Source: Hirsutella rhossiliensis
Taxonomy: Eukaryota > Ascomycota > Sordariomycetes > Hypocreales > Ophiocordycipitaceae
Assembly: GCF_020360975.1 (NCBI RefSeq)
Contig: NW_025408674.1
Span: 1,302,001-1,366,000, forward strand
Direction of reading: 5' to 3'
Length of the DNA: 64,000 nt
Positions 10,302 to 20,632 of the stretch are shown here, one piece after another (position 1 is the stretch's first letter; every line of letters begins with the position of its first letter). The translations under genes were made by a program, and so were the position numbers. The notes under the pieces were generated by a model, which did not search any database, was not told the origin of the DNA, and was given only the letters and a program-made list of their open reading frames with translations.

Positions 10302-12409
10302 AGGGATTTTCCGGTGATCTGCCGGATCTGGCGATTCGCCGGATTTTGGGCTCATTGCATTCCAGCAAAGAACTGAGAATAACTTCACGAATACTATTTG
10401 AATTGTTCTAAAATCTTATAAGAGCAGTTAATAATGCTCAAAGATGCCACTCAATCTTTTTGAAGTCATCCAGCCATCGAGGTCGTCTTCTGTTACTCTC
10501 CGATCGCGCAAGTCCCCGAAATGCACCCATTGCCTCCCGATCACTATCAACAGCTAAAGAGGGCCTTTGAGGACAGGATATGTCGTTTGAAGTTATCATT
10601 GCCTTATTATTTGCGTTATTATATAGTGTGTTTGGTACCTGCAATGCTATGGCCCGCTCTGGTGTGAACGGAAGAGTGACAATTTTTGCAGCGTGAACAT
10701 CCTGACTCCTCTCGCGACCCTCAGAAGCCACCCGTCGCTCATTCTGCATTTTCTGTGGCTTTTCCACTTTCAAAATCTTCAGCTCTTGTTAATAATGCCA
10801 ATTTATCTCCTTATTTTGCTTCACGGCCTCCGTCATCCGTCGTTTTCTCCCAATTTCCGCCTCTCATTGCTTCCTCTTCTCTAGAGCGAGAGCTTTTGCT
10901 CCGCTGCCTTCTGCTGTCGCTGAAGCTTTCGGGCCTCCTTCTTCAGAGCCTCCTCTTTCTTTTGGAGTCCTTTCACTGTCATTTTTTGGCGAGCTTGAGC
11001 CACAATTTTAGAGCTAAACACCTCGTCTGCACTAGAATCTGTACAGCAGAAGAGATCATCTTTGAAGCCTTACCGGTCTGCCTGCGCTGGTTCTTGTGAC
11101 TACTTGTTCTCTGCATACTTTAACTCTCATATCAAGCACTTAAAACTCATATTGAGGGCTTTCGAGGGTGCTACTCAGCCTTCGGCTGTTGCGGCCAGCA
11201 TCAACAGAGGACTTCTCGACTACTTCCTGAAATGCGTTCCAAAACACAGTCTAGATCTTCGATTTCAGCAATCCAATGAACCTTTTGATTTGTCTGTGTA
11301 CTGGATAAGATCATGCGTATACGCTGTTGAGAGAGGCTGAATAACGATACATCAAGGGTTGCAGCCGATGAATGGATTGAGGGGAAACACCACAACGATC
11401 ACTCGGTGCCGGTCACACCACTCCATAAATTCGATACTAAAATGGTTAAGTGGCCATCGGGAACCAAAGGCGATAAGCACAACCGTTTCGAGCTTTCACC
11501 CTGGTAAACCGGTCGAACGTACCGGTGAGCTGCTCATTTCAATATTGTGATTCGTCCACCTCGTTTTTGACGTGTTAAAAATATTTATTGACGACTTGAT
11601 TCACGTTTCACGAACCAAAAGTCCAGAGTTTGTGCTGGCTTGTCTTGGTGGATGAGAAATGGGGCAGCGATGCCATCTCTTGACTGACGCACATCTTGAA
11701 CGTAAGGGAGGATGGGTTGCCATTTTAATACGCCGAGCAATTTTGCCTTGTTTTCTTATAATAAGAAATACCCTGTTCGTTCAAATGCTCATAAGGAATA
11801 GAAAGCCCATTTCATCCATGTTATACGTGTTTTAGGGTAGGGTGTCGAATTTCTCAATTTTCGTGCACGTCTTTCCTTGTCAGGTGTGAAAGCGGAGCCT
11901 CGCGCACTGAATTTCAAGCTAAAAATAAACCTTACATTCAGATGCATAGATAGGTTCTTTCAGAAGATGCTTGTACCGTCGAATCACGTTCAATCTGGCT
12001 CATTACGGGTGCGTAGAATGAAGTTATCCAGCTCGCCCTTCCAACCCCATTTTTGCAGTATCCTGAGCCAAGTTCTGCACTATGGATAGAATGGGGAGAA
12101 TCCCACATGATTAAAGCCTACGATGAAAGCCAATAATGTTCTGTTTTGCTGTATTGGCTGAAATGACTTACACAATCTGTCGGCATCCTATTTTGGCCGT
12201 TGCTTGGTTTGATGTCAGCACCGCAGCGCATTGCCCCTAGATAAAAGTTCTAAATATATGCCAGACTTTCACTGCTTCTGATGATTCAGGAAATCAAAGG
12301 ATACGTCAATTGGCACCGTTGTTGTTGAGCTATTGTCGATTGATGTTGAGCGTGCGAAGTCGCCGCAATCCGGCAGATCACCAGATCCGGCAGATCATCG
12401 GAAAATCCT
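10302..12409 (-). mobile_element. Second Pogo-like element, nested in the MULE
   Basis: Inverted repeats of about 42 bp bound it: the left starts AGGGATTTTCCGGTGATCTG (10302) and the right, reversed, starts AGGATTTTCCGATGATCTGC (12409). Both contain repeated CTGCCGGAT motifs. TA flanks each side (10300-10301 and 12410-12411), as expected for Tc1/mariner. The host sequence on the two sides is MULE: the transposase frame reads through from the left junction to the right. The element carries only a heavily decayed transposase on the minus strand, so the TIRs are better preserved than the gene. Confidence 0.87.
10880..12110 (-). pseudogene. Decayed Pogo/Fot-type DDE transposase
   Basis: Read on the minus strand, the pieces line up with Fot-like transposases: TYNMDEMGFLI (first catalytic Asp, about 11830-11800), a degraded central region, FDRFTRVKARNG followed by YRLWF (about 11510-11450), a stretch matching the usual EWCDRHRVIVVVFPP (about 11430-11380), LQPLDVSLFS (about 11360), a segment reading IEDLDCVLE in one frame that corresponds to the family's FW.AF region (11270-11230), and a Lys/Glu/Gln-rich tail (KGLQKKEEALKKEARKLQRQ, about 10975-10915). 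Many stops and frame changes lie between. It is probably 5'-truncated of its DNA-binding domain as well. A 111-codon ORF further down (10438-10773, minus) is in the same element; I cannot match it to a known domain. Confidence 0.7.
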
Positions 12410-12445
12410 TAGTGGATTTCCTTCAGACTGAAAATGGCACTTGTG

Positions 12446-12546
12446 CCCGTTCAGGTTGTAGTCAAGGCGCGATGGCTTTTAACCCATGCTTAGCGCGATA
12501 ATCCCTGCAATATGTCTGTCGGAACCTGTCTGTCCGGAGCCATCCC
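12446..12546 (-). repeat. Right TIR of the MULE
   Basis: Inverted partner of 7613-7713. An open frame read from the left of the Pogo insertion point would run on into this repeat and stop at about 12501. Confidence 0.9.
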
Positions 12547-12836
12547 GTGCATTAACGACTCTGTTCCAATCTCGTCTTGCTACAGATTATCAATAACCCT
12601 ACGTGTGTCGCTCAATATGCATCTTATGTGACGTCTTTGTATCTACACTCGCTTCAGACTCGTTGACCCATCCAAGTGAATTGGAAACGGCAAGAGGAGC
12701 AGATATCAACCTCCTATGACTCTTGATTCCTTGGCTGCTAGACTTACTTTGCGGGTGTGACCCCGCAAATCCAAGAGGCCGTGCATCGTGGCCAAGGAGA
12801 CCGTCATCGACTGAAAGTTCTGCTGCTGCTCCGCAG
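12547..12836. other. Intergenic, no clear feature
   Basis: Lies between the MULE end and the decayed membrane-protein gene. It could contain the 3' end of the cytoplasmic tail of that gene, but no frame is convincing. Confidence 0.4.
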
Positions 12837-15688
12837 TCAAGATGTGACGTTCTGCGACCACTTCGATTGGCAGTTCTCAATTCGGAACTCCGGTGAATTT
12901 CTTCCGCGCCTGAGCCGGCTGATTAGCAAGAACAGCGCGGTACTGAAAAGCAGACTAGCACCAACGGTGCCCGTGATGATGCCGATAGATGTCACCCTCT
13001 CTCGGACCTTGACCTCCTGCTTCAGTAGAATCAAACGCGTCGTGGCTCTGAACCAAACTAGTGCTCGTGGGAAGAGCGCCGTAAGTCGTTACTCGGCCGG
13101 ATTTGACGTTGTCTCGGACGTCAATCTTCGGATTGATGAGAGCAGTGAGGTTATTGACGGCATCCTCCTCGTGGTGATAAACTCGCGAGCTAGGCATCCA
13201 CAAGTCTATCTGGAGCTTGTCTACCAAATTTTCAGGGTAATGTACTTTGGCCACAGTGGTGATGTAGCCCCAGGAGTCTCTTGTATCATAGGGCTCCAAC
13301 GCGTACACTGGAAGTGTGTCAGAGGGAAACGTGCTGGTAGCGGCCAGAGCTCGGGTAAAAGTTGGAGAATAACTGAAGCAGCGCTTAGGTTCTTCGAAAT
13401 AAAAGTATAGTTTAAAGGGATAGAAACCTATTTGGATCGGAACAGTTTCCGGCGGAGGCGTTTGATAGCGGCCGCTGGGCGAAATTCTATCAGATGGGTT
13501 TGTGGGGAGAGGCTTGGAAAAGAAAGCTTTTGCAGCCTCAAGCGAAGCCGAGGTTGGTCTCGGCGATGTTTTGAGACCGATTGAGGGTACAACTTCTTGG
13601 CTCGCGAACAAGATGGTGGTAACATCTATAGGGACTCCGTTAAAGGCTTGACTGGTGCGCATGGTAAATGATTCAGTCGTTCGCTCGACGGACGGACTTG
13701 CGTCGACGGAGCTTTGAATCAAAGCTCGGACATCCGTTGTTGAGTGTAACGAGGCTACTGTGAGCTTTGCTGCAGGGCTATCTGGAGGCAAGAAGTTCTC
13801 AGGAGTAACAGCTTGATGAGACTTGATGACCGGCGGCTGCATCCCAGGAGAACCTCCGTCTCCTGCATTGGATTGTGTAATAACCCAAGTCGGCTCAGTG
13901 ATTAATGTAGTGGGAGGCGGAGGATCAGGAACCACGAGTTCTGTACTGGCCACTTGGAATGTTTGTGTCGAAGGGGGTCCGGTCAAGACGAAAGCCGAGG
14001 ACCCTGAACTCAAATTCGGAGTAACAGAGGGCCGAGTCGAATCCATTGGATTTGAATACGTTGAGATGCTAATATCAAGTATCTCCAGATGCGTCGGTTC
14101 GAAAACCGGATAAGGCTGCGATGTTCCAAACTTGTCGAAACCTCCCCCAGGCGAGGGCTTCTGATTCGAGAGACTCAGGCTGGTATGCCGGTGTATGGCT
14201 CCTTTGCTTGTTGAAAATTGCCGTGCGGAATCTGATAAGGGTGCTTCAAATCCGAGCTAACCTTCGACCAAGGTCTGCTGCGAGGGGGCGCGAGAGGGTC
14301 CAAGTTGCCATCATCACTAGGGCTACCATGAGTTGGTAAGGATTCTGCAAAAGAACTAGTTGTGGTGGATCTTAGCCGGGGCGTTGCATTGCCCGCTTCG
14401 ATAGGTCTACCGCTTGAGAGCACTGGAATCAAGCTTGAAACTATCGACGAGAAAATTGGCTCTCCTTTAAGGGCGTCGATATAGATTTGTACGGTTGGGG
14501 GTCGGCGGTACCGAAAGCAGAAGACAGGCCCAAAGGCGTTGTTTGCATTGCAATATTGGAGTTGAGGCGTTCCTTCGATGATGTTGGAGAATAGGAGACG
14601 TGAAGTATGGAAGCCGGCCTTAGAATGTCTGATTGCCATGATATATTGGGATCCAAGTGCAGCACGGATGATATTGATCTTGTGAACCACTCCCGGGTCG
14701 ATTCTGTTGTAGCGGAACGACTAATCGTGAAAGCTGTGGGCATCTTCCTGCTTGCTGAAAGCTGTGGCTGGGTCATGGGCGTTTCAGGGTGTTTGTCGAC
14801 ACATTTCGTGTGTCAGCTAGAATCACTTTGCTTACAGTGGCGGGAATAGTAAACTTTTCCGAAAATGACGGGGCGCTTGATTGGACCAAAGACATTTGCT
14901 CATGATGTGACACATCCATCCTACCTGTCCAGGTGAAAATTTGGGCTTTGGGGCTGGCGGAACTCGGGACGATGATCGTTCTCGAACCGGAAGCAGTCCA
15001 GGGCTCTGGAGGTCTCAATGAGTTGAGCTTTTCAGCTGCTGTTGATGCTGCCAAGCCTGCTGTTGAATCGACCTGGTTTCCCGTCTCCGAGGTCTCGAAT
15101 GCAAAGGTGGACGGTATAACCCGGGCGTTTGAAGGGGTTGGGCTGACATAACCCCTTGTTACTACACCTTCTTGGCTTTTTGACTCGGACAGCCTGAGCG
15201 AAAAAATAATGCTAGGAGTATCGAACCTTGTAAAGCTAGTAAGAGTTGTAAACCGGCCTGGTGGATTCAGCTCTTGGCTCGGTGTATCCAGCTTCCTGGT
15301 TCTAGCAGGCTGTAGAGTCGATCTGCTCGCGCCCTGGACATCCCCGCCAAACGAGCTCCACGCCTGTGAAGCTGCTCCTGAGGTGTCATTTGCAGTCCGG
15401 ACTATCGAAATTGGAATCTCAGAGACGGAGGGGAATATATTGGTCTGCCAGCCGCGGGCTGCGCAGATACAGAGAAGCTCCAGCCAGTATTGCTCATTGA
15501 GAAGCCGATGGCGATATTGAACTCACTCTCTCGAAGGGCGGACGACTCGACACCCCAGCGCCCATGGCATGCGAGCCAGGCGGATAACGCCTTTCTCGGC
15601 CTGAACTGCGGGCTTGAGGTTGCGGCAGTGGGCGTTGGGCACTGACAAACTCCGCCAAAGCAAGTGCCAAGACCATAGCGGGGGCCAT
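12837..15688 (-). pseudogene. Ser/Thr/Pro-rich secreted/membrane protein, frameshifted
   Basis: A candidate start at 15688 gives a typical signal peptide (MAPAMVLALALAEFVSAQ). About 2.7 kb of Ser/Thr/Pro-rich coding sequence follows in changing frames: an open stretch about 15440-14773, then 14776-14441, 14640-14175 and 14046-12955. Near the end is one strong transmembrane segment (IGIITGTVGASLLFSTALFL, about 12986-12927) followed by RLRRGR, a stop-transfer signal, and a short cytoplasmic tail. The layout is that of a fungal mucin-like cell-surface or wall-sensor protein with an outside N-terminus. Frame changes near 15490, 14775, 14440-14640, 14100 and 12960-13030 suggest a pseudogene. Some could be unrecognised introns, but I see no good paired splice signals. 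No named domain can be assigned. Confidence 0.5.
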
Positions 15689-15829
15689 CTCAGAATGAAC
15701 GGTGTCAGTATCCCGAGGGTGCAGCGACACACAATGCGAGCAAAGAAGCGTCACACAACCAGTAGCCTGGTGAAAGCCAGATGCAAGCAGCACACAACAC
15801 TTATTAATAACCGTGACTAAGTTGACCAC

Positions 15830-16570
15830 ATCGCAAGGGGACGGAGTCAGGAAGGGATGGGCGGTTCAAGGCCGGGACGCGCAAAGTAGCAGGCAAACCA
15901 TTTGCTTCTGAAATGCCTTCATGTCGGGTTCGCTAGAGACGGAGGAAATGCCTGCTATGGTGTTACATACATACAGGGGTTCAGGTACAGCGTCCGCCTT
16001 CGAAAAGTATAAACTTGTCCCAGATTTGGGTCAATAGACGGTGCATATTATCCACATCGAAGTATCGCGCTACTGTTTTCTTAACAGTAGCTCGTTCGTA
16101 CATAGGAGATACATACTTGTCGACGATTAAAAATGATGGCCATTGCGGCCATTTTTCTCTGCAGTCTCGCAACACAGCAGCCCAAACACGCTGAAAATAG
16201 CGTACATGGCTCCCCGACTGCCAACGTCCCCTAGCATGAACAGATCCTGTCTACATATGATCCTCTAAGGACTTTGGAATGCGGAGATTGCCAAAAGTGT
16301 CTCATGGTTCCAAATAGGCGGCAGTGTACCGGTACCTAGTGCATCCGATTCGCACCACTCATGCCGGCCAGAAAGTCTGGTCCGTTCTACTAGGTAACCT
16401 CGGACGCCGCGGTCTGGGCGCATGCACTTGAAGCTGCTCTACATAGACTCACTCTTTCATCACTTTCAAAGGTACATTGTGATCCAGGTATCGCGTCGTC
16501 CGGGCTTTACTGTACATATTGCTCAACACGTGAGGTTAGCGCGAATGCACCAGTTGGGTTTGGTTGTGGT
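15830..16570. other. Intergenic; one short unassigned minus-strand ORF
   Basis: A 64-codon minus-strand ORF (15981-16175; it includes SFLIVDKYVSPMYERATVKK) is open but matches nothing I recognise. Nothing else is supported. Confidence 0.4.
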
Positions 16571-16590
16571 ACCTTGCCGCATCAAACCAA

Positions 16591-16770
16591 ACCTTGCCGC
16601 GTCGAACCTTGCCACGCTAAACCTTGCCACGCTAAACCTTGCCGCTCTAAACCTTGCCGCTCTAAACCTTGCCGCTCTAAACCTTGCCGCTCTAAACCTT
16701 GCCGCTCTAAACCTCGTCAATCTTTACTCGGCAGCTTTTAACCTCGCCGGTTCATACCTATTACTTCCTG
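16591..16770 (+). repeat. 15-bp minisatellite, 12 units
   Basis: Units of 15 bp follow each other in perfect register: eight near-identical copies of ACCTTGCCGCTCTAA (16591-16710; early units vary at GCG/ACG) and four diverged units to 16770. A related partial unit precedes at 16571. Because 15 is divisible by three the array is open in frame and reads as repeated NLAAL. Confidence 0.9.
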
Positions 16771-16844
16771 TTGGGGACAGAATTGCCTACACAGCAAGGA
16801 CAGTACGACGTATACGCTTGAAGGCCAGTGACTTATTGTGACCG

Positions 16845-17280
16845 CTTCGATTCGGTGCTGGTTGGATACTGCCCTTCGTAACCTGCCACCAGAGGCGGCC
16901 AAGAATACAACTGTGCTCTTTCGATGGCTTCGCATAAACCTGCAACATATATGGTAGAACTGCATGGTGGCCGGCCCGATACAAACCGGAGCGTGATACG
17001 GCTATACTTTGCACTCAGTACTACATGTTGATCTTGAAATAGCTCCTCCTCCCATGGTTCTGTGAGGCGCACAAGCACAACGAAACAGAGAGTGAAGAAC
17101 GGGAGCCAGTGATTCAATTGTTGATCTCTAAAGAACCTCCGACAGGAGCTTGTGGTTTTCCCTTGTTCCTTTATGCCCGACCACTGTAGAGACAGCCTCT
17201 GCCAGCGCATCGCAGCCCCACTTCACTTTCGCCCGTGGTTCCAATTAGAGTTCCCACGTTCACAAGGGAATAACCTTACG
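16845..17280. other. Intergenic, nothing recognised
   Basis: Contains open stretches on the minus strand without recognisable similarity. Confidence 0.4.
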
Positions 17281-17402
17281 CCCACACCTCGCACGTGACA
17301 GCGGTTGATCTTTGTGGCATTAGTCAATTGATGAGAATTATCTAAAGAACAAGAAGCGACTGATGCCACAAAGATCAACCGCTGTCGCGTGCGAGGTGTG
17401 GG
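17281..17402. repeat. 122-bp hairpin / MITE-like inverted repeat
   Basis: Arms 17281-17320 and 17363-17402 are 40-bp inverted repeats with one mismatch (start CCCACACCTCGCACGTGACA). Pairing continues a further 6 bp inward with one mismatch. The spacer is about 40 bp and AT-rich. It could be a small MITE or a fold-back element. I see no clear target duplication. Confidence 0.85.
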
Positions 17403-17546
17403 ACACTACTGTCCGACAAAACCGTCACAATTATACCCAGCTGTACCGACATTGCATAACTGTGGGGTAACTATGGTATAGCGAATGAACAAGCAGCGGC
17501 AAGATCGGAACGCTCATTCACTGTGCTGCCTAACAGGCAGCAAGCA

Positions 17547-17715
17547 GTTCGTAATGCCATATTAGTGATGGATTCGAACCTTCTAGGTGACGTCGTCATC
17601 TATGCTGCCTGGGTGGCAACATCGCCACTCAGCCCAAAATCACAAGTATAAGAAGCCAATTTTTCACCATCACTTAGATAGAGAATCAAGAGTCTTTCGT
17701 TGCCCGATTCACAGG
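17547..17715 (+). repeat. TATA-containing dispersed repeat, copy 1
   Basis: Resembles 21640-21800 over about 160 bp: a GATGG..TTCGAAC..TTCTAG segment, then CTGCCTGGGTGGCAACATCGCC, a TATA-like AGTATAAGAAGCC, TTCACCATCACTTAGATAGA and GAATCAAGAGTCTTTC. See the paired entry. Confidence 0.6.
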
Positions 17716-17719
17716 ATCT

Positions 17720-18036
17720 CCTTCCCGATCGTTGCTCAGTCATCCATACTGTCCGTGCCTCTTGTTGTGTGACAAGCCCTGCAAGCAGCGTAAATGGTGC
17801 ATAGCCGTCGTGTGGTGAGAAGTCATACCTTCGAAGAAGAGCAGGATTCATGTTACTGCGTATGTACCATTGGCTTATTCTGGCTGTGTTGCCTGGAATG
17901 CCCGGACCACTTGCTTAAATCACCTGTGTTGAAAAACGCAGATCTTAGCAGGCAGTATGTACTACGGCATTAGGTAGTGAGCACAGCCGACATATAGACA
18001 AGATCATGGCGACCTTGAGCAGCAAATGGCTACTTA
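17720..18036. other. Intergenic, nothing recognised
   Basis: This is the stretch between repeat copy 1 and the MADS-like ORF. It presumably includes that gene's promoter, but I see no clear TATA box. Confidence 0.35.
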
Positions 18037-18411
18037 ATGTTGCAGAGCAAGGTTTTAAAGACCGCTATCCATGAAAAGACGGCGGCGAAAGCTCTGAAAT
18101 CTAGACGGTCTACAATATCGGGAATGAATCCGGCATCGAAGCGAGACAGAACATGGGACAATTTTTCAAGGGCGACGTCACGTATTATGAAGAGATGCCA
18201 CCAAATAAGCCGTCGATATGATGCTGACGTCTACATACTTGTGCGACGAAAACTTAAAACCTATGACTATAATTCTACGAACGATTCGTCTTTCCCAGCT
18301 ACTATTGACCTCGTGGGTGGACCTGTTCGCAGACAAGTCCCAACGCTGATTGCCGATTCAGGAGAAGCTATATCCGCCTGCGGTGAGGAGAACGCCTTCG
18401 GATTTCAATAG
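18037..18411 (+). CDS. Small MADS-box-like protein (tentative)
   Basis: A 124-codon ORF from ATG 18037. The middle reads KRDRTWDNFSRATSRIMKRC, then HQISRRYDADVYILVRRKLK and TYDYNSTNDSSFPATIDL. This pattern (a basic helix with Lys/Arg, an ..L..C.ADVY.L.R.. beta strand, then an aromatic TY.S....(F/W)P segment) is like the short MADS/SRF-related ORFs common in ascomycete genomes. MADS domains bind CArG-type DNA as dimers. The usual KRK..L.KKA.EL motif is weak, so I treat the family as a guess. No intron is visible. Confidence 0.4.
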   Translation: MLQSKVLKTAIHEKTAAKALKSRRSTISGMNPASKRDRTWDNFSRATSRIMKRCHQISRRYDADVYILVRRKLKTYDYNSTNDSSFPATIDLVGGPVRRQVPTLIADSGEAISACGEENAFGFQ

Positions 18412-18832
18412 GTCTGGCGATGGCAAAAAAGACGGCAGTGCTCCTCCAAGAGTCACAGGAGCCAAGTCAGACTGTCAAAGCGAAGAGGTTGCCTCAGAAA
18501 GGACAAACACTAGTATGCTTTAGTAGCTTATGAGAGCTTCCACCATTGATAAACATGAGAGATCAAACACTTTGATAATTCGGCCGTAGCGTAGGTATGC
18601 CATTTTTCACCCAAGAGCGATAACCACCCATTGAGCGGGCTCTGGGTAGCGGACAGTAGTGTAAGTCGCTTTGGCCACTTGAAGCCCTATAGTCGGGGTA
18701 GAGCTTGGAGAGTCGTTTCTTCTACCTTGTCAAACTTACGCCCTAAGAGATAGGTAGAGTCGTTGAGTAAAGCTTGTTGACTCTACTGAGGCGGAAGAAA
18801 TGCGTTGAAGTTTGGAAGTCAGCAACCCGTAC
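18412..18832. other. Intergenic, nothing recognised
   Basis: No supported gene. Upstream region of the secreted-protein candidate. Confidence 0.35.
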
Positions 18833-19159
18833 ATGAGCACCAACATCGTTTCATGGGCAATTTTTGCCCTCGTCTCCCTCTCGAAGTTGACTTACGCGAG
18901 CGAGTCATATCGACATATTATTCAGGGACAGAACGCGCCTTGCAAGTTGTACTGTTACCTACATGACTTCAACAGAACACCATTTTGGTTCACTCTGTTC
19001 CAGTGTCCGCATGAAGGTAGAATGATCCTTCCTCAACCTCGCAGGCTATGTCGAATCGTACGAGTTTCGGGTACACAGCTTTCTCGCCGCGGCTCGTGCC
19101 AGGGCGCCCAACGACGGACTATTCTAAAGGTGACGTTTATGGGGTATGTGGTCCGGTGA
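18833..19159 (+). CDS. Small secreted protein candidate (108 aa)
   Basis: ATG 18833 opens a frame with a good secretion signal: MSTNIVSWAIFALVSLSKLT then YASESYRH, cleavage likely after about residue 23. The mature part (about 85 aa) has a Cys pair CKLYC, a third Cys before PHEGR and two later Cys in an Arg-rich end, with an aromatic stretch RTPFWFTLF between. The same frame is open seven codons upstream but without an ATG. No known family is recognised. Small Cys-containing secreted ORFs in repeat-rich surroundings are classic effector candidates in plant-associated fungi, but the ORF could also be chance; the basic C-terminus is not typical. Confidence 0.35.
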   Translation: MSTNIVSWAIFALVSLSKLTYASESYRHIIQGQNAPCKLYCYLHDFNRTPFWFTLFQCPHEGRMILPQPRRLCRIVRVSGTQLSRRGSCQGAQRRTILKVTFMGYVVR

Positions 19160-19357
19160 TCTTACCTGGGCGAGCTGCTTCCCGGGCGCGCACTGAGACT
19201 GGGTGCTTGCTCCTACTCTGCTGCAGCTTTGCGATGCAACTCAACTCGGGGCAGGAGAAGCGATGCTCGTGGAGGAAGAGGAGGGCTGGTGACCAGACCA
19301 GTGAGAGGGAAGAGAGTGTGGAGAGTGGAAAGGGACAAGGGGGCTGTTGGCATTGCC

Positions 19358-19410
19358 GGCTTGTCCCCGGCTTGTCCCCGCTTGTCCCAGCTTGTCCCCA
19401 GCTTGTCCCT
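19358..19410 (+). repeat. Short tandem repeat of CTTGTCCCC
   Basis: Five consecutive copies of CTTGTCCC(C/A/T) spaced 10-11 bp apart, with G or GG linkers. It lies in an otherwise featureless stretch (19160-19552). Confidence 0.8.
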
Positions 19411-19554
19411 TACCGCCCACGACTCTCAAGGTGGGTGGAAGGGCTGCGCCTTGGGAAGGAGGCACTGATACGTCACAGTGATGACTTCGGCAAAGCTGGC
19501 CCCCGTCTTCCTCTTCTCGTTACTCAATAGCTGAGGGCATGGGGGGCTCAGATT

Positions 19555-19563
19555 GTCTATAAA
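19555..19563 (+). promoter_or_regulatory. TATA box
   Basis: TCTATAAATGG is a good TATA box, 350 bp before the first in-frame ATG of the chromo-like ORF. Confidence 0.45.
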
Positions 19564-19909
19564 TGGGTCACGGATTCCCCATTCCCCGGATTCCTCACCA
19601 TCTAACACTTTTCTTCCATATCTTTGTTTCCTACGTGACCACTGTGAAGATGGACCGGATAACTCTGAAGAAGACATACCGCTGGCCCTCTCCGAGTCAA
19701 GGTCACTCATCCCACCATTCTGCAGTCACGTGGAACTTCCCGTCCTCGACCCCGTCTCCTCGCCGTCCAGTTCAAGGAGCTGCAACTCTGGCTCCAGCAG
19801 CAAATCAGGAAGCACAAGTGAACCCATTCAGACCATCTCGGAGCCTGATGAAACCCCCGACGTCAAGTTTGGCGTTCCCGTTGTCAATTCGACGGGCCCA
19901 GAGACATTG

Positions 19910-20632
19910 ATGCAGGGGACAACCTCATGCCTCGCGCAATCCCCAGCACCTACCATAGGCCCAACAATGGACGCCAACCGTCTTCAGTCTCTTTCCTCAG
20001 AGTGCGAAAGGGTCGTCAGTGAGCAAACTAAGACACATCAGCGTAGCGTTTTGGCAAATCAAGGTATTATGAGTTCTCTCGCAGACAACCTGCACTTGCA
20101 GTTCTTACAGTATTTTGCAGAGAACGTAATGATCGAGCCTGAGTGCCCATCACACGTGCAGCAGGTGCTTCCCGAAGCGATCACAGTTTGTAAAAAGTCC
20201 GAGGTAACCAAGCCGCGCCGAAGCAGGCGTAAGAGGAAGTCTGCGCCACGCGCTGCTGCTTCTGTTTCGTATCGTGTTCAAAAGAAGCGCATTGCGACTT
20301 GCACCACTCAGGAATACGACTTTTTACGCTTGGGGGAGGTACGAAAGGCATGGAACGGATCCATCGAATATAAGGTCATTTGGAAGCCAACCTGGGCGTC
20401 TACTGACGATCTCCGGGGCAAACGGGCCTTGGAAGAGGCCGAAGAGCTCGTCGTGGATGAGTTCGGTCAGGTAGTGTGGAAAAGGAGATGGGAAGATCGG
20501 GCCATTTCGGCATGGATACCAAGTCCGAATAGAATATGTCACACAGGGTACATCAGCCTCCAACAGACTGAAACCCTGACTCGCACAGTAGTCACCAGCT
20601 TAACAGTCACAGAACCTTCCATCAGGTTCTAG
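19910..20632 (+). CDS. Chromo-like domain protein (hypothetical)
   Basis: The frame is open from about 19556, but the first in-frame ATG is 19910, giving 240 residues. The N-terminal half is Ser/Thr/Pro-rich and acidic, typical of a disordered region. A basic patch KPRRSRRKRKSAPRAAA (about 20212-20262) could be a nuclear localisation signal or DNA-contacting region. The C-terminal part (EYDFLRLGEVRKAWNGSIEY, KVIWKPTWASTDDLRG, then ALEEAEELVVDEFG; 20310-20470) has the layout of a chromodomain: strand, K(V/I)xW, then an acidic helix. The canonical aromatic cage is not obvious. No ATG fits between the TATA box and the open frame, so either the 5' end is spliced or the gene is damaged. Family assignment is tentative. 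Confidence 0.4.
   Translation: MQGTTSCLAQSPAPTIGPTMDANRLQSLSSECERVVSEQTKTHQRSVLANQGIMSSLADNLHLQFLQYFAENVMIEPECPSHVQQVLPEAITVCKKSEVTKPRRSRRKRKSAPRAAASVSYRVQKKRIATCTTQEYDFLRLGEVRKAWNGSIEYKVIWKPTWASTDDLRGKRALEEAEELVVDEFGQVVWKRRWEDRAISAWIPSPNRICHTGYISLQQTETLTRTVVTSLTVTEPSIRF

Larger units (their letters stand above)
7613..12546 (+). mobile_element. MULE (Mutator-like) transposon, 4.9 kb, with a nested Pogo element
   Basis: Terminal inverted repeats of 101 bp lie at 7613-7713 and 12446-12546; they share GGGATGGCTCCGGACAGACA outward and end CAACCTGAACGGG inward, with only a few mismatches. Inside is a MULE transposase gene (7777-10299) interrupted by a 2.1-kb Pogo element (10302-12409). Without that insertion the MULE would be about 2.8 kb. 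I see no exact 9-10 bp target duplication outside the repeats. The left end lies 17 bp from the TSD of the 980-bp element. Confidence 0.88.

Noticed and set aside
12310..12501. A separate small gene at the right end of the MULE
   Set aside because: It spans the Pogo inverted repeat and the MULE right TIR; the right part is the tail of the interrupted MULE transposase frame.
16422..16841. Pentapeptide-repeat protein (NLAAL repeats)
   Set aside because: The repeats come from a 15-bp minisatellite; flanks have no protein-like sequence and the minus strand is equally open across the array.
19048..19530. 160-codon plus-strand ORF
   Set aside because: Overlaps the secreted-protein candidate, contains a DNA tandem repeat, and has Arg/Gly/Pro-rich noise-like composition.
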